From assembly GCA_009792885.1 (NCBI GenBank), contig WMCF01000021.1, forward strand, positions 2,479,254-2,543,253: a DNA stretch of 64,000 bases, read 5' to 3'. Positions 13,571 to 28,500 of this stretch are shown piece by piece. Position numbers and translations under genes: made by a program. Each line of letters starts with the position of its first letter. Positions within the stretch are counted from its first letter, which is position 1. The notes under the pieces are model-generated. The model ran no database searches and was not told the DNA's origin. It saw only the letters and a list, made by a program, of their open reading frames with translations. The DNA is from Eremophila alpestris peregrina (taxonomy: Eukaryota; Chordata; Aves; Passeriformes; Alaudidae).

Positions 13571-16500
13571 TCATGGATATTTAGAAGTTCAAGAGCTTCA
13601 ATTCCCCTCCTATATCCCCAGAAGCATCAGATACTGCACTGTTTGATAAGAAATTGAGATTAAAGTATCAAACTGAAAGTACAAAAGAAATGCTAAGTAT
13701 AGTTTCTCCAGGACAGGAAATAGAATGCATCTGCACTTACTTTCCAAAAGACTGCAGAGGTGCTAAATAGGAATTTATCTTAATTAAAATCAAGGTAATT
13801 TTGCAAGTTAGCATGAAGCTGAAGTGCCAGGGTTAACATTTCAATGCTACAGAAAAAAAAATCAGTGTCATTTAAAAAGTCAGAAGTAATTTTATATGTC
13901 AACTAACTGACAATGTCTTCAAAAGGACAGAGGGGTGCCATCTTAAAGGATCACTATCACCAATATCAAAAGCACTTAACAGATCCTGCATGTCACTCAC
14001 TCAAGCCTTAATTTAGCTGTCTCAGGAACCAGAAGGAGATCCATGACAGTATCCTATCCTGCCAAGGAAAGACTCCCTCCCTAGCACAATCCATAATCAA
14101 TGACATTGCTGCCACATGGGAATTGTGTGTGACACTGAACTGCTCCCCTGGCATTACAAACAACCACAGGCAGGTTAGAGAAGCCCCAGATGAGTGCAGA
14201 AGTGCCCTGAGGTGGTGCTGTGTGGATCCCAGAGCAGGCTGAGGAGCCTGGGGCAGTGGTGCCCATCACTGCACACAGGCAGGGTGTGCTGCCCACATGT
14301 GCCATGGCTCTGAGCTGAATCACCACCTGCAGCAGCTGCTGCTAGCTCAAACACACCTGCACCCTCACACCACACTTCATGCACTTGTCTCATTAGGTAC
14401 TCCAGCTGCTGAAGGTTTGGAAAAATCTAAGAGACAGAAAATAAGGAAAATACTCCTACCCTGAGGGAAATTTCTCAAAGGGTTGGGTTTCTTAGCACTT
14501 ACTTGTCATGCAGAAGACAGCTGAAACAATATTATTGCAAAACAGTCTAATTTTGAAAAACAGTGATTGAAATCAGAACCATGAAATATAATATAGCTTT
14601 GACTTTACATGGTATCATTCACACAGTCATTGCAGTAAAATCCAATTATATCCATCATCTACTTTCTAAATGTTCCCAGGTATGGTAACACTATCTCAAA
14701 GAGACAAAATTAAAACTGAATTTTTAGGCACAAACATAAATTTGTTTTTCTTTTTGCTCTATTCAGAGTGATTCATAGAAGGCAATTTCACATTCCTAAG
14801 GTCTACAATGAGACACAAAACAACAGGTGAGCACAACATCACCTCTTGCTACCAAGCATCAGCACCACTGATGCTACAGAGCAAATCCACCCATGGCACT
14901 GAGGCAGCTGTGGGGCTTTCCCCAAGAGCAGCTGTGTAACATCAGGAACATCAGCCTGGTCTGATGCACAACCACATCACAGCCAGCAGCAGCTGGAACT
15001 TAGTGAACAGTTCAATTCAGAATAATCCAGGCTTTTGGCAAAACTCCTTCTGTAGGTTTCTATTACAAACTGCACTATTGTGGAATGTAATGCAAGATTA
15101 ATTGTTTGTGTGCCTTGGGACACATAGCTCAGTACAAAAGGCAGAAAAATGAGAATGTGTTTGTCAACAATAGAAATCTCCTGCTTCTTTTGTATTTGAT
15201 AATCCAGACAATTACTTTAAGCTTCACGTTTGCTGTTACTATGTTAATAGGAAAAGACCAAAACTAATTTTTTAATTTCTAAGACAGAAATAGGTGGGTA
15301 TAATGAGGACACATGAAGCTATTTTTTTCCAGTTTTCTGATCATATGATTTCTCCTACACAGCTCAGATGAGAAAAGACTGAAAAATTGAGTAAGTGTAT
15401 TTCTAAAAGAAATTTTAAATTCAAACATAATTTCAGTCACAGAAATCAGATTCAATTCTTCCTCTTCTGTTAAGTTCCTCTGCATAGCATCACTACTAAC
15501 ATCACTTAAAATATTTATACAGATATTTTGGATCCTTCAATTAATGATTTGTAGACTAAAATATGAAAAATATTCAAGTGCTGGAAAATTTATTTTTAAA
15601 CTATTCAAACATTTGTTTTTCAAGAAGTAGAAAAGAGAATGCTTTCCTGCCCGGTGAAAACAGCACCATTTTCATTTTGAAAAAGCTGTGGGGATTTGCA
15701 GTCTCTGCAAAGGGCTTATTTCCTACAAAGTCCACACTCTTCCATCCACTAGGGAAGGCACTTCTCTTGCTCACAAGCCTGTGAGCAGGTCTTTGAGCCC
15801 AACCTGTGGGATGACCACATCTCCATTTTTCAGTTATGGCCAGAAACCCAGAGAGCACAAACCCCACAGCAGCAGCTGCTGCTTGCAGGCCACAGCACAC
15901 AGGCAGGGAGCCAGCTGTGAGCCACAAAGGTGAGAAAGGCCAGGACATTTTTTGGGAATGCCAAAGATGAGCATCAGGAGTGGCCTGGAAGAGCTGCCAG
16001 AGCACCAGAAGTAACACAAGTCCTTTCCCTGAATCTCAGTGTGCTGCAGTTCAGCTGCACACAACAATCACCTCTCAGGATTTCAGCATTAGGCTCTCAG
16101 TGCATGCCAGGGTCCCCTGCACCCCTCACACAGCTGAGGAAATGACTGTGCTTTACACCACTGACTTATGGTGCTCAAAGCCCACAAGATGACAATCCAC
16201 AGCATTGGAACCAAAGCACTAAAAGTCATGTTTTAATGCTCCCAGCCCCACAGCTGCTTTCAGAAAGAGAAGCAACTCAGAAATGATGAGAGGATCTTGT
16301 AGGATATGACATTTATGAGAACTACAGCAGCTGAATCAATTTCCCCCTTTGAACTGTTACACAGGAGTGAGGAAAAACTTCTGACACTGACAGACTGCAG
16401 CTGATAATCGATGCTGTCACCTCCCTCTCTGGCCTAGAGAATGACACTGCGAGGGCCTGGGGTTTGCTCTAGGATGCACTGCTGGGTTCTACTTCAGACC

Positions 16501-19500
16501 TGCTCCATCTCCAAGAGGAATAAAGCTGTAACCTTTCTATAACACAGAAAGGTTATAAGAATCATCAAGCCCACAAAGAAACTCTCAGATGAAGGGACTG
16601 AAATAATAGTGTTCGCCTCAGGAAACAAATGAAAAATCATACTGAATACTTGGCAAAATTAAAGAAGAATTAGTCATCTCTAAGAATATCACAGTATCTA
16701 AAGCTCCCTACATTAAACAGTACCAAGGACTTTAAAACACTTCCCAGATTAGACTGTAGCTATTGCAGGTGAATTTAAAGTCTGAGGTGTCCTAACACCT
16801 GGCACAATCTGAAGCAACATATCGGATTGCACTTGGATCTGGCAGCAATTCTGCTGTTGCTATGGAAACATTCACATGCCTTTCAAACCCTGCGAGGTCT
16901 GCATCTCCTTAAGCCACTCAGGTGTATTTTGTTGGCCTTTACTTCTGCTCCACCATCTGAGAGAAAAAAAGCTGAGATCTTTTGAACACTTAACCCCCCG
17001 CAACCAGCATCACATAAATGAAAACCTAAGATGAAAGGTTATCCCTGAAATAATTCCCCTGGCTTGGCCTGGCTTTCCAGTGGCCATCCACATGGGCCAA
17101 AGACATCCTGACAGACAGGATCTCACTGAACAACTCCAAAGCCTGACTGCCACTGCCTGCCTCTGCTCAGTGCAAGTTTTAGAGCCACTAATTGTACAGA
17201 TGTGTATTTCTGACTGTTACACAGTTCATCCCAAAGCAGCACATACTATCATGGAACTGCAGTAACTGTTTCTCTTTTGGGTTTATCAAATGCAAATAAG
17301 CAGGAAGGACAGGACCAGGCCCAGTAGGAAAAGTATTTTTTTATAAGACTGTCAGCTCATTTGAGACCTTTCAGATTTGAGATCAGTTTTGTTAAAAAAA
17401 AATGAAATGCTGAAAACAAGAATTTGTTGCTACACCCTTAACTAGAAAAATAAGCCCCCAAACCCTACAGCAAAAACTGAAAAAAGGCAATGGAGACATG
17501 AGTCTTCTATTTTTTCAGTAATAGACTTGTAATTTCTCAGTTTACCACAGCTTCCCTAGAATTACCTACCTGTTCCACAAGGGATATCCCCCCTTGTTGA
17601 AACACACTCTGCACTACAAGGGCTCCTTATTATTGCCCTCAAATTGTAAAGTGATTAGTAAACAGAATCTGTTTCAGTCTGTTGCTACAAAGTTTGTGTT
17701 CATCATTTCTCATGAAGAGTAACCTATTTAGCCAAAGCTTGTCATCTGACCTCACAATGACCAAATTCAGTGAAATGAAACATTGTACTTCCACATAAAT
17801 TTAAGGATTGACATATTTGAATAGATTTCTTCCTGAAGGAAGCATGCAACATGTGGGGAAAGCTGCAGAATGAACACACTGATACTTTTCATTGTTTCAG
17901 AACAGAAAAGAGAAAAAAGTTTCAAAGGAAAAAGCTCCCTCATCTCCAGGTGAGTGCAAGAAAAGAGTATTCTAGACAGAATTCTTTAAAAGGTTAGACC
18001 AGAACAAGTCATTATTGCATGCCATTTGATACTGTCATTTTTAATTAAAGTCAGTCTAAAAATAGGGAAGGAAAATTGCTTTAGAGTTTCTAGGTAAGTT
18101 CAAATACTTTTTAATACTTTTTTTCTAGCAGGGTGAGAATATGTTGGATTCTTTACTGTTTAAAATACAGAGGCAATATTTAACTGCTAATTTTTATCTC
18201 CAAAGTAATTATCTTGGAAATTATTTTTGAACTGAAACTACACAGACAAATTGCTAAATTGAGCAAACAAATTAAATATAGGTTAAATATCTGATGTATT
18301 TGTGACTCAGTAGTTTAGTCCTATAAAAAAAATGAACTCAGGAAGCAAGATAAAAACTGGCTGCATGCAATGTTACTTCAGAGCAGGTTACAGTAACACT
18401 CTATCCTGAAAAATTCTGCTATTATGCGAACTGACCCACACCTTCCTCTGCCACTGCCCCACTTCCTTTTGGGAACATGTCCTGAACAACAGCATCCTCA
18501 GACCCCACTGCTCCCAGTTTGTCCAGCTGCTTGTGTGGGGCTCATTTGCTGCAGTGAAATTACTTGAATTGACAATGTTTGTCACAATTTAATTTGGAGC
18601 AAAACTCAAATGCCTTTGAATTCTTGTATTATCCAGAGTAGGGAATGAACTGGGAGCTGCAGTGCAGCTGTCCTTTGCCAGCCCCTGCTCCAGCACAGCC
18701 TGGTTCTCCTGGAGCAGCAGCAATGCCAGGCTCACACACTGAGCATCAGTCCCTTTGTGCACAGGCTCTGAGCCATAACTCAAACCCTGTGCATCCAGAA
18801 TGCTACAATGCACTGCCTGTGCCCTGTGTTTACAGGGATCAGTGTAAAAATAAATGCAAACCAAAACAAGAGAGCAACCACCCACAACCAACCAAAGAGC
18901 ATGCACAGCAAAACAGGACTTCTGAGCACTGAGCTGCCCAGCTCAGAAGGGTAAGAGACACAAATTACCCAATTTAGAGTTATTCTTTCGTATCTGATAT
19001 CATGTTCCATCCCAGGCACTCCCCCTGCACTCACTGGGAGCTGTGTGCTTTCCTTTCCTACACAGAAGGATTTTCCTCACTAGCAGACTACAGCCTGTGT
19101 TCTATACATTTTGGTTCTGTAAATGAGAAAATCTGCACTCTAAACTTGGGCTACAGACTGTAACAAGTTCAGCTATAAATTCTGAATTATACATCACAGA
19201 GGGTACTACTTTTAGCACAACATTCAACTTAGAATTTTTCAGTGAGGGAAAAATCAGTAATTCCTAACACGGTTAGCAACATGTATGGCACACATTGGAA
19301 TTTTCTCTGAGTACCCTACAGTGGGTTTTGCTGTCAGCTACAAGAACTTCATTTGTCACTTTGGCCTTTAGATTCACATTGCTAAATATGAATTTAGTAA
19401 AACATTTATTTAGCCATCCAACAAGCATTTGGTTGATTTACTGTATGCTGCAACTTTATTATAAATCAGGGCACTGTAAATACTTAAAGCAGGTGATCAG

Positions 19501-19720
19501 ATACTTCAATAAATGAACATATAATAATCTATTCCACGAATTATAAGCATGTCTTTGAAAGCCAGTAGTGACATGGACAAACCAACCTCCAGCAGTTTAA
19601 CAGAAACTCAGCCCTGAAGACACACAGCCTAAAAAAGGGTTCTATACCATCTGGAAATTTACTTATTAATGACAAACAAAGTAGAAATTAGGGGTAAGAG
19701 GTGTGGGCTGGTTCAACTTG

Positions 19721-19747
19721 ATATATATATATATATATTTTTTTTTT
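19721..19747. repeat. (AT)9 plus T tract
   Basis: A dinucleotide AT microsatellite of nine units running straight into about ten T. Confidence 0.9.
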
Positions 19748-20134
19748 AAACTCTAAAATAACTCCCTAAGTTAATCTAAATAAGCTGATTTGAATTAGAT
19801 TTGTTTCCAGCTCTTAGCACAAATCTTGTTTTTCACCTCATGCTGGGACAGTTATGGTGTTTTGAATGCAATGTTTTGCAATCAAGAAAGTGACTCTTCA
19901 GGAGCATCCATCATTTCCTTCAGTAGAATTATAAATTATAAAGGATTCTAGGAAGTCCTTCCATTAAACCCATATTTTTTCAGATGGGGAACATGCAAGT
20001 AAGTAATTACAAGTCTCTTGTATTCTGTAATTACAGGTGAGGAGGTTTCATTTCTTTCCTGAAAAATTTCTGTTTCCTATAATTTCATGAACACAGTATT
20101 TTGCTTTGTCTTTGCTATTCCAAATCCACATTAC

Positions 20135-20229
20135 CTGGTCCAATCCCAGCTTGGTTAGGTAGATGGCACTTCTTTGACACGTTTCATCTTCACACACTGG
20201 TAATAAATGTTCACTTTGTCCATCCCCAT
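20135..20229 (-). CDS. ITFG1: ITFG1 coding exon 9
   Basis: 95 nt, phase 1 in and phase 0 out. Codes for GDGQSEHLLPVCEDETCQRS and then AIYLTKLGLDQ (264-294). With the split D263 it completes the fourth FG-GAP loop. The ninth loop position is Glu269, where the mammalian protein has Asp. C275 and C280 are a likely disulphide pair. The acceptor is TTCTCTTTGACAG|AT and the donor is CAG|GTAATG, weaker than most in this gene. Confidence 0.94.
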
Positions 20230-23200
20230 CTGTCAAAGAGAAAAAAAGCCTGTCAGTTTTTTTGTCAGTATCTGCAAAATCAAAAACCCTCTTTACATGA
20301 AATAATCAGCTGTGAATAATTTACTCCTTTTTTAAATGTGAAAAATTATATGAGATAAACTAGTCCTGTTCAAAACCCTTAACCTAATAATCTAATTTGG
20401 GTCTTTTGTTTGAAGACTGACTTTGCTCATGTTTTTTCATCCTGACCCATAATACTGAGAGAATCTGAAATTTTACTGACACACTCAGAAGAGTAAGTCC
20501 TTAGTAATTTAATCCCCTGTGTTCAGTTGGGAAAAGAATTACCTTTAATACCAATCCACCATCACAAGTCCACCATAAAAGCTTATTTAATTTTCTGAAC
20601 TAGTTTTAAACTCTTGCACTGTCAGCGAGACTTGAAGAAGAGCCATGAGTTCACATGTAATGTCTTAATCTGTACTTAACACAAAAAACAACACTGCAGA
20701 GTTGATTAACACAATGGCTAATAAATAGCAGGCTTACAGAATTAGGTAAATTTGACTAAATTACAGGTTTTCAAAAATGTTCTTTAAGCGCCTTTAATCC
20801 ATGTATTTCCAAAACCTTCAGCAGAATAATGACCTTTTGATATTTAAACAAGCAATGACTATTTGCATCTACAGTTCTGACACACAGAGCACAGAGTGGG
20901 GAAAAAAGCAGTAATTTACTGTCCATTATCTACTCCAGGAGAAGTCTGTGTTGGCACTGTGACCCCACAGCCCTGCCCTCCTGCCAGGGCCAGGCAGCAC
21001 TGGCAGCTCCCTGGGCTGGGGACAGCACTCAGGGAGTGCCAAGGAGCAGCAGCAGGAACTGCTGCACCCACACCCTGGGCTGCCAGGGCCCACCAAACCA
21101 CCCCTGGCTGCCACAGGCATGGCCCCTCAGCTCAGGCAGACTGCAGGCAATCCCCCTTCCAGCCCATGGAATCACAGCTCACAGTGTAATACAGAACTTC
21201 ACCTTTCCAAGCTGCCCCTGAGCCTGTCCAGTTGTGAGGAGCTGGGTATTTCACTGGAGATAACCACAGTGTTCACTGGGAACACAAACACAGACAGCTC
21301 CTCATCTGGCTCGTTCATTACTTGAATCATTTCTGACACTGGATTCTGTTTACACCTATCAAATATTGCAGGTCACAGCACAAACATCCTCCCAGCCTGG
21401 CTCCCTGAAGCTGCTCAGCTATCCCACAATAAATGACATTTCTGCTGGTCTGATGTTTCAGAAATGCAGCTTATGAACATGCTACAGAACAGATTTCTGT
21501 ATGAAGCACAAAGGTGCTGAGAGCACCAAGGGGCCTCAGGCACACCTATTGCTTGGGTCTGCAGAAATCCAAACCAGCTCACTTAGGCAAGTGGATTTTG
21601 TGAAATTGCTGGATGAAACCTCCTGAGCTAATATGCAAAAACCAGATCATTTGCCTGCCACTGAAGCCCTTATTCATTTCCAGTCCTGGCCACAGCCAGA
21701 AGTCCTGTCACACTGCACCAGCACCATGAGAAAGGCTCTCAGCCTGCCCTCCTGTGAGGCTGAACCTCCCTCTGGGGCTGTGTACATCAATATCTGTGCA
21801 GCTGCAATTCCTGAGTCCCTCCCTTACTGCATCAGGGACTTGGGAGATGGAAAGGAGGGTTATAAGGGGAAGGAGGAGTGATGAAAATATCAGACTTCCC
21901 CAAATATCTCCAAGTGATAAAGCCAAACTTTCAGTGGCTTCCTACATCCCATCTGCCTCCTGAATTACTTTACCTCAGCACCAAACCCCTCCCAGATCCT
22001 CATGGCAGCTCTTCTCCAGGAGAGAGAATTTAGGATGTGAAGTAGCCTAGGTGATAGAAATCCAGTAAGTTCACATCCAAAGGGATGGCAAAGGGAATTC
22101 CCCCTGAACAGAGAAATCAATACAGCAGCTATTGAACCTGACCATCTGAAATCAGCACCAACTTCTGAATGTGCTTGTTTTGTCTCTGCATCATTCAAGA
22201 ACAAAGATTTAAACATGGTACTATCCTGAATCTTTGCTTGCATGAACAGATTAAAATACTGTTGGACTACAGTTTTTTTCTAAACTTAAGTGAAAGAAAG
22301 TGTTCAATTTGCAAATTATAAACCATGGGAATATTAAAGGATTTGCTAAAATTTAATTAAGTTGCAGAGATACATGTTTTCTGAATATAAAATGTAAATT
22401 AAGCCCTAATATTTTAATCACATTTCTACAAGATTCAGTCTGAAGTGATTTCAGAAGATTTTCAAAAACATACAAGGACAAAGAATCACCTTCCTCTGGT
22501 TTAGAAAGGGACAAGACCAAGGATGTTCTCATTTTAAATTATGCTATGGAGCAGAGGAGAATATAAAATGTTTGATTCTACTTATACTGCAAACATTCAT
22601 CTTGTTATGCCAATAACTCAGTTTGATGGTGTGGGTAGTTAATGTTCAGAGGAGGGCAGGACAGTGATGGAAACACCCTTGGAGCTGTGAGGAATAACCA
22701 ATCCATAGGACAGGAAGGACAGGCACATAATTAGACACAAAGCCATCACCTTACATTAAGGTGTTGTAGACAAATTACAAGCTCAAGACTTGATTAAAAT
22801 ATTCAGTACAATCAAAGAATGAATAAAGCAAATATGCATCAAACACCATGCCTTTATGCCTGCAAACTGAAAATACTATGAAACATATTCCATGTTGGAA
22901 GGCCAGAGTTTCCTCAAGTCCTTTGAACAGAAGATAAACATCCATTTATGTAACTTCTCTCACAGGATCATGTTTCCAGTTGCAATTTCTCTTCAATTCT
23001 GTGTAACAAATACTTAAGAATCCAGTAGTTAAAAAAATAAAGTTCAAGATAAAAGAAAAATCTGTTGAAAATTTACAGCACGGTTTTGAAAAAAATATTT
23101 AAAAAATAAATTTTGTCAAAAACCATCCTGAAAACAAGATGAGAGGCCATTCTTAAGCTGACATATCTCAAATGACTGTTGTATCCACCTCACAAAAGTT

Positions 23201-25483
23201 CCTCAGATGGAGATATCCATCCTATGGAGACTGGACTGGTTTGCTTGGGTTTTGTTTGTTTGGGGTTTCTTTCCTCTTTTACACTCCATGCTCAGCTGAA
23301 TTTAAAGATCACGAAGATGAGATATAAAAACATTAATTTGGCACTTAGAGCAGACAGAACAAATGCTACACTTCAAGGGCTTCAAGTAAAGTTGCAGCAT
23401 CGAGCTGGAAATAGGGCATCAATGGAACAGGAATATCTTCTGAGTTGCAGCAAAACAGCTGAAGAAAACCCACAATTAGTCAAATACTGCATTACAGAAA
23501 AGTAGCAATCAAAAGAAGCCCAACATTCTTCATCTCTATCATAATATTACATCTTATTTCTTTTCCAGTTTTTATTTCTAAAGCACACCTTGCAATGTAC
23601 AGATCCATCTTTTATAACCAGAAATAAAATGTTTCCTGCACTTCTGAAGCTTTTTCAAAGACACTGTGAATCCAAGGAATCGATGCAGCAGCTTTTCCAG
23701 TTCTCAAAGAAAGTATTTCGTTCTTCAACTTTATGTGATTCTACCTTGGAAACACCTGCTGGAATGTAAACTACTGACCCTGAAGACCACACAAAAAACA
23801 CCCCCAGCAGTTGCTAACTTCAGAGCTTTAACTCACTAACAGCAAATTCACCTTGGACCCAAGAAACACCTCCTATCTTCATGCCTGGTTTCAATTTCAA
23901 TGTAAATAAACATTCTTCAGTTTTAAACTCTGATAAATTTCTCCACAAAGGAAGAGAGAAATTCCAAGGAGTATCATTAGCACAACTGATCAGTGCCACT
24001 GGGTATTCACAGGTGACAAAACATGCATTGGTGACAAGGGCTGGATGAACCCATGACAACTATGCTGGTTTCAAGTATTTACAAAAAATACCTTGCATAA
24101 GGTGTCCTTAACAATCTCCTTCAGCCCAGGTCTACCTGGGAAACCTGTTTCTGGAGACCCTGATTCTGAAACCTTCACTCAGTTCCTGGGGTCTCCTACT
24201 CTGTCTGTAACTTCCATGTAAAAATGGAATTTCATTCCAAACCTGTGGAAGGCTTATTTGTAATGTCAGTGTCATTTGCAGCAGCAGGTGTGCCCAAACA
24301 CTGCAGACTCCAAATATCCTGTGCTGGCATCACTCAGCATGGAGTACCTTTGACACAGAAACTCAGCTGTCAATGAGCAAATTGTCAGCACATGATTCTG
24401 GCTGGGCTGTGACACAGCACAACGCCCTGGTTAATAAAGATCAACGTCTGTAGGCACTGCAAAGGGCTGGAAAAAGAACAGTCCCACGTACTCATCACCT
24501 GCAAACCTGCACTTATGTCTAAATATGTACAGGCAAAATTAGAATCTTACTCCATCTAGGAATCATGTGAGAAGCATTGTTAACAACTGCCAGTTTGTAT
24601 TTCAAACCAAGGCCATGGACACAGAGCCTTCTTTCCAAGCCCTTGGCCATGTGTGCCAGGTGCTGGCAGCACAATCCAAGGATCCAAAGGCACACCTGGG
24701 AGCACACCTTGTACAGAGAGGCTCTGTGAGAGACAGTGCTGAGCTTTAACACTGATTGTGAATGTTCACACTGGCAAACAGCTCAACTATTTTCAATCTG
24801 TTCTAAAAGTAAATTCGAATGGGAGAGAGCAGAAAAAAACTTGTCAATCACATTAAACACAACATAATGTTATTAGAATTGGTAGATGTTTCAAAAGAAA
24901 TACTGAGGTACTGCAGTCTGAGAACACATTTTAAACTGAATTCACTAATACCAAATGGTCAAAGGAGTTCCACACAAGAGACTTCTTCCCAAAACAGAGG
25001 TAACAGAGAGGTGCTTGTAAAACCAACACACTTGTAATTGACTTAGCTTGAGTAAACCTACATAATAGACAATCCCAACGTTCAAATTCCCTTACAAACA
25101 CAGAAAAAGGTGTCACAAAAGTGCTCTTTTGCAACCAGGTTCAAGGATTATTAGATCCATGCTTGTGCAATTTTCCATACTTTCCAACATGGGCTCAGAA
25201 AAGAAAATGGAACCCAGGGAAATGGCAAGTTCTGTGATCACTCACTCCAAAACCGTTTCATAATACAGCAAGATAAAGTTATAGCTATGAAGAGCAAGAC
25301 AGCTTTTGGTGGGTGTATGATCTAAACCTTTTTAATTTAAATGCTCTGTACTTCTGCTGCAGTGTAATTTTACTTCTGCTCCTTTAAAAACAAAAATGGA
25401 ATCAACTTTTTGGGGTTATTCTGAGATCATAGACTGATCATTGTAACTTATTACAGTTCTGCTAAATAGAAAAGAAATAGTTT

Positions 25484-25548
25484 TTTAGCAAGTTGGGGGT
25501 TGGATTCAATGTCTGTAGAGGTCCTTTCTAACCCTATTTGGTGAAATG
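25484..25548 (+). mobile_element. Short CR1 3'-end remnant
   Basis: A stub with the CR1 terminal pattern: GGGGGTTGGATTCAATGTCT followed by GTAGAGGTCCTTTCTAACCC. The ATTCTATG tail is not preserved. Confidence 0.55.
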
Positions 25549-28500
25549 GAAACATGTTAACTATACAGGCTGAGAAAGTCATAATTCTGAACACAAAACA
25601 AGAACCTTCATATACCACCATGTTCTCATTCATCCATCTCTCCCTCTTGTCAGTTCTCAGTATCCTCTCTCATGAGTCTCCCCTTTACAGTTCAGAACAA
25701 CAAGAGAATAAAGAACCCTGGCAGGGTTGTACTTACAGCAATACCATTCTGGGGCAGGCAAGAAGCCTACAGTAAGTACAACTGAGTTTGATATTCAAAT
25801 AAAATAAAGGTTTGTTTGAAAGCGATTATCTTAAATTTATCTTCTCAAGTAATTAGAACATTAGAATTATTTTGTCACTCTGTGCCTTGAGGTGCTCAGT
25901 GAAATGGTCATGACAGAGACAGTTACAATAAATAACTAAGATAATTACACATTATTAAAACAATCAATGTCAGCTGCCTTTAGCAAATGTGAACTGTAAC
26001 TTCAAAAACCAGATGCCAAGAGCTTTTACAGATGAGTCAAAGTTCTGTGGACATTAAAGAAACCCTCATAACCCTTTCCTTCACACTAAATCAATTCTGA
26101 TTGTAAGTCCTTCCAAAGAATGCATATTCCCAGCTCCCCTGCACAGAAGCACTTAGGAACTCTCAGTGTGGCAGCAAACAGCACAAGGAGATCCCAGGGG
26201 CACTGGAGCCAGCAGTGAGGCCTTTGCCTCTGATGGACACTCCAGGAGTAACTGCAATGCAGGCAGGGAAATGAAACTGCCTCAGATACAGCCCCCACAC
26301 CAAACCAAACCAGCACTGGAACTCCTGCTGCAGCTCCTGCTGAAAGCTGCTTGTTTCACCTGCTCCAGACTAAAACAAACTCCCCAGCCTGTGAAGATGG
26401 AGCTCTGTGATGTTCCACATGCTCAGAGCTCCCAAAGCTCAGGTGCTGCCACAGAAGGGATAACAGAAAGTAAGGCACTGGTGTAACTGTCCTGGCTCAG
26501 CTCAGCCTGGGCCAGAGCTCCTCTTGTTCAGCCATCAACAGTGCCAAAGAAAAACTCAACCCTGTGATGAAGTAGTTCAACTAGGAACAGATAAACAGGT
26601 GACACATGCAGCACTCCACCAATTTTATTGTTGGAAAGAAAGCAAAGCTCTTCTTAATTTACAAGCCCATTTGACAAAAATTAATATGAAGAAACAGCAA
26701 TTTTTTTCCTCAGGAGATATTGGCATTTGGCAGCACATGTGAAAGACCATGGCAAAATATGGGAAGCTGATTTTCCCCCCTCAGAAACTGACAGTAGGGA
26801 AGTACATTTAAAACACTGAGGTATCACTGAAGAGCATTGCTGGTTCCAAATGAACAAAGAAGGCACACTTAGCTCCAAATACACTTTCAGGGACTCCAAA
26901 GACAAGTGCCAATTAACTTGGTGTGTCTCCATACACTGCTGTCTCACAAGTGCATCTGGCACTATAAGAATCTCTTCCACATCTGAAGTCTCTCAGGAGG
27001 CTTCATTCCCATTAACTTTCATACCTTTTTCACCCAAACTGAGCACAGCAAACCCAACTTTCCTCATATGCACAGCATTTCACACACAGAAGTATTGCCA
27101 CCCTGCACCTTAAGGCTCTTAGAGAATCCTTTCACTGACTACAGGAGCACTAAATATTTTCACAACACAGTGCTCAAAGGAGAATGGTTTTCTTAGGGGT
27201 TATTTACCAAAATGTACCATTAAAATTTCCCTTTGATACATTGCTACTGCATCTGAGGATGCAACATTCTGAGGGAAAAAAGAAATTCAGATGTTAGAAT
27301 GAAGCTGACAGACAAAATTAAAAGGTACAAAATCAAAATGCAACTGCAGGCAGAAAAACAGTGCATTTAAAGGCTATTCAGCTGGTTATATTTAGAGTAT
27401 GTTCAGGATAATTAAGTCTACTTTAAAAAAAATCTTTCAACAAAATGCATTTGGCACAGTGCAATGAAAGGTTGAAAAACCCCCAAAGGTTAGGCACTAT
27501 GTTATCTTGTTTAAACATAATTAACTGGCCATAATGAGCTATCACTTCCTACAAGGAAAGTGATAATTACCACCACATGTCATACAAGCAGTTAACATAC
27601 ATGAAACAGTTCCATTACTGGTGGGGGGAGCACAGAGAGGATTCTCTCAGGATTATTAGCTGGATAACTGGATTGTAAATACAAGAAAAATATTGAGTTC
27701 AGGTCTCTAAAAGACTTTGATGGAACTTTAACAAAGCCAACCCATGTTTGTTCAAAAAGCAAGCAAGTGTGCATAGCAGGGGTGAATGCAAACTTCTTAA
27801 ATTAGAGAAGAGAAAGGGCAGCAGCCAAGAAATCAAATGGTGACTAAAAAATAAAGGACTGAGTTGGCTAAATGCTACCTAGAAAAATGAGGAGTTGTGC
27901 TGTATTTACTTAAAAGGAAATCATGGTTGATTTCAAAAAGCTATTTTTACTCTCTTTTAAATACAGGCCAAAAGAAATTTCTTTGCCTTAACTAAGCAAA
28001 ATCAGTGACTGATTAATCAAACTTTTACAGTCTCAGATACCAAAGGATGATCTCTATCAATCTCTGCTATCCAACTGAACCAATCATAGTTAAATAGCAA
28101 TTATGACACCAATTTCCTATATAAATGAATTAATGGATCATATAATCAGCACAATATCCTGTGCTAATCATTTCTGACTCACTACTTCAAAAACACATGC
28201 TATTAATCTTTAAATTAACAAGAAAAGAGCAGGTTATTGTGTCCAAAATATCGTTCACATTCATTTAATACTAAAAAAATTGGTTGGTCATTTCAGATTG
28301 TCCCATTGAAATCCTTCAGTTTCTTTAAATTACTAGGAAAATGTTGTATTTTTAAGTGACAATTAATAGAACTCTATATACTTGTAAGTATTTATCAGGA
28401 TTCTAGACAACATCTATGATTTTCTCCAAAGACAGTACAGGCAGATCTTATAAAACTCCTGTGCCTGCTCACAGATAACAACAGCACAGGATTAATCATT

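Larger units (their letters stand above)
12357..20134 (-). other. ITFG1: ITFG1 intron 9
   Basis: 7.8 kb. It contains a 20-bp tandem repeat (12889-12936), a decayed CR1 copy (about 13075-13570), an (AT)n plus T tract (19721-19747) and GC-rich blocks near 14100-14380, 15770-16140 and 18640-18960. No gene seen. Confidence 0.85.
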
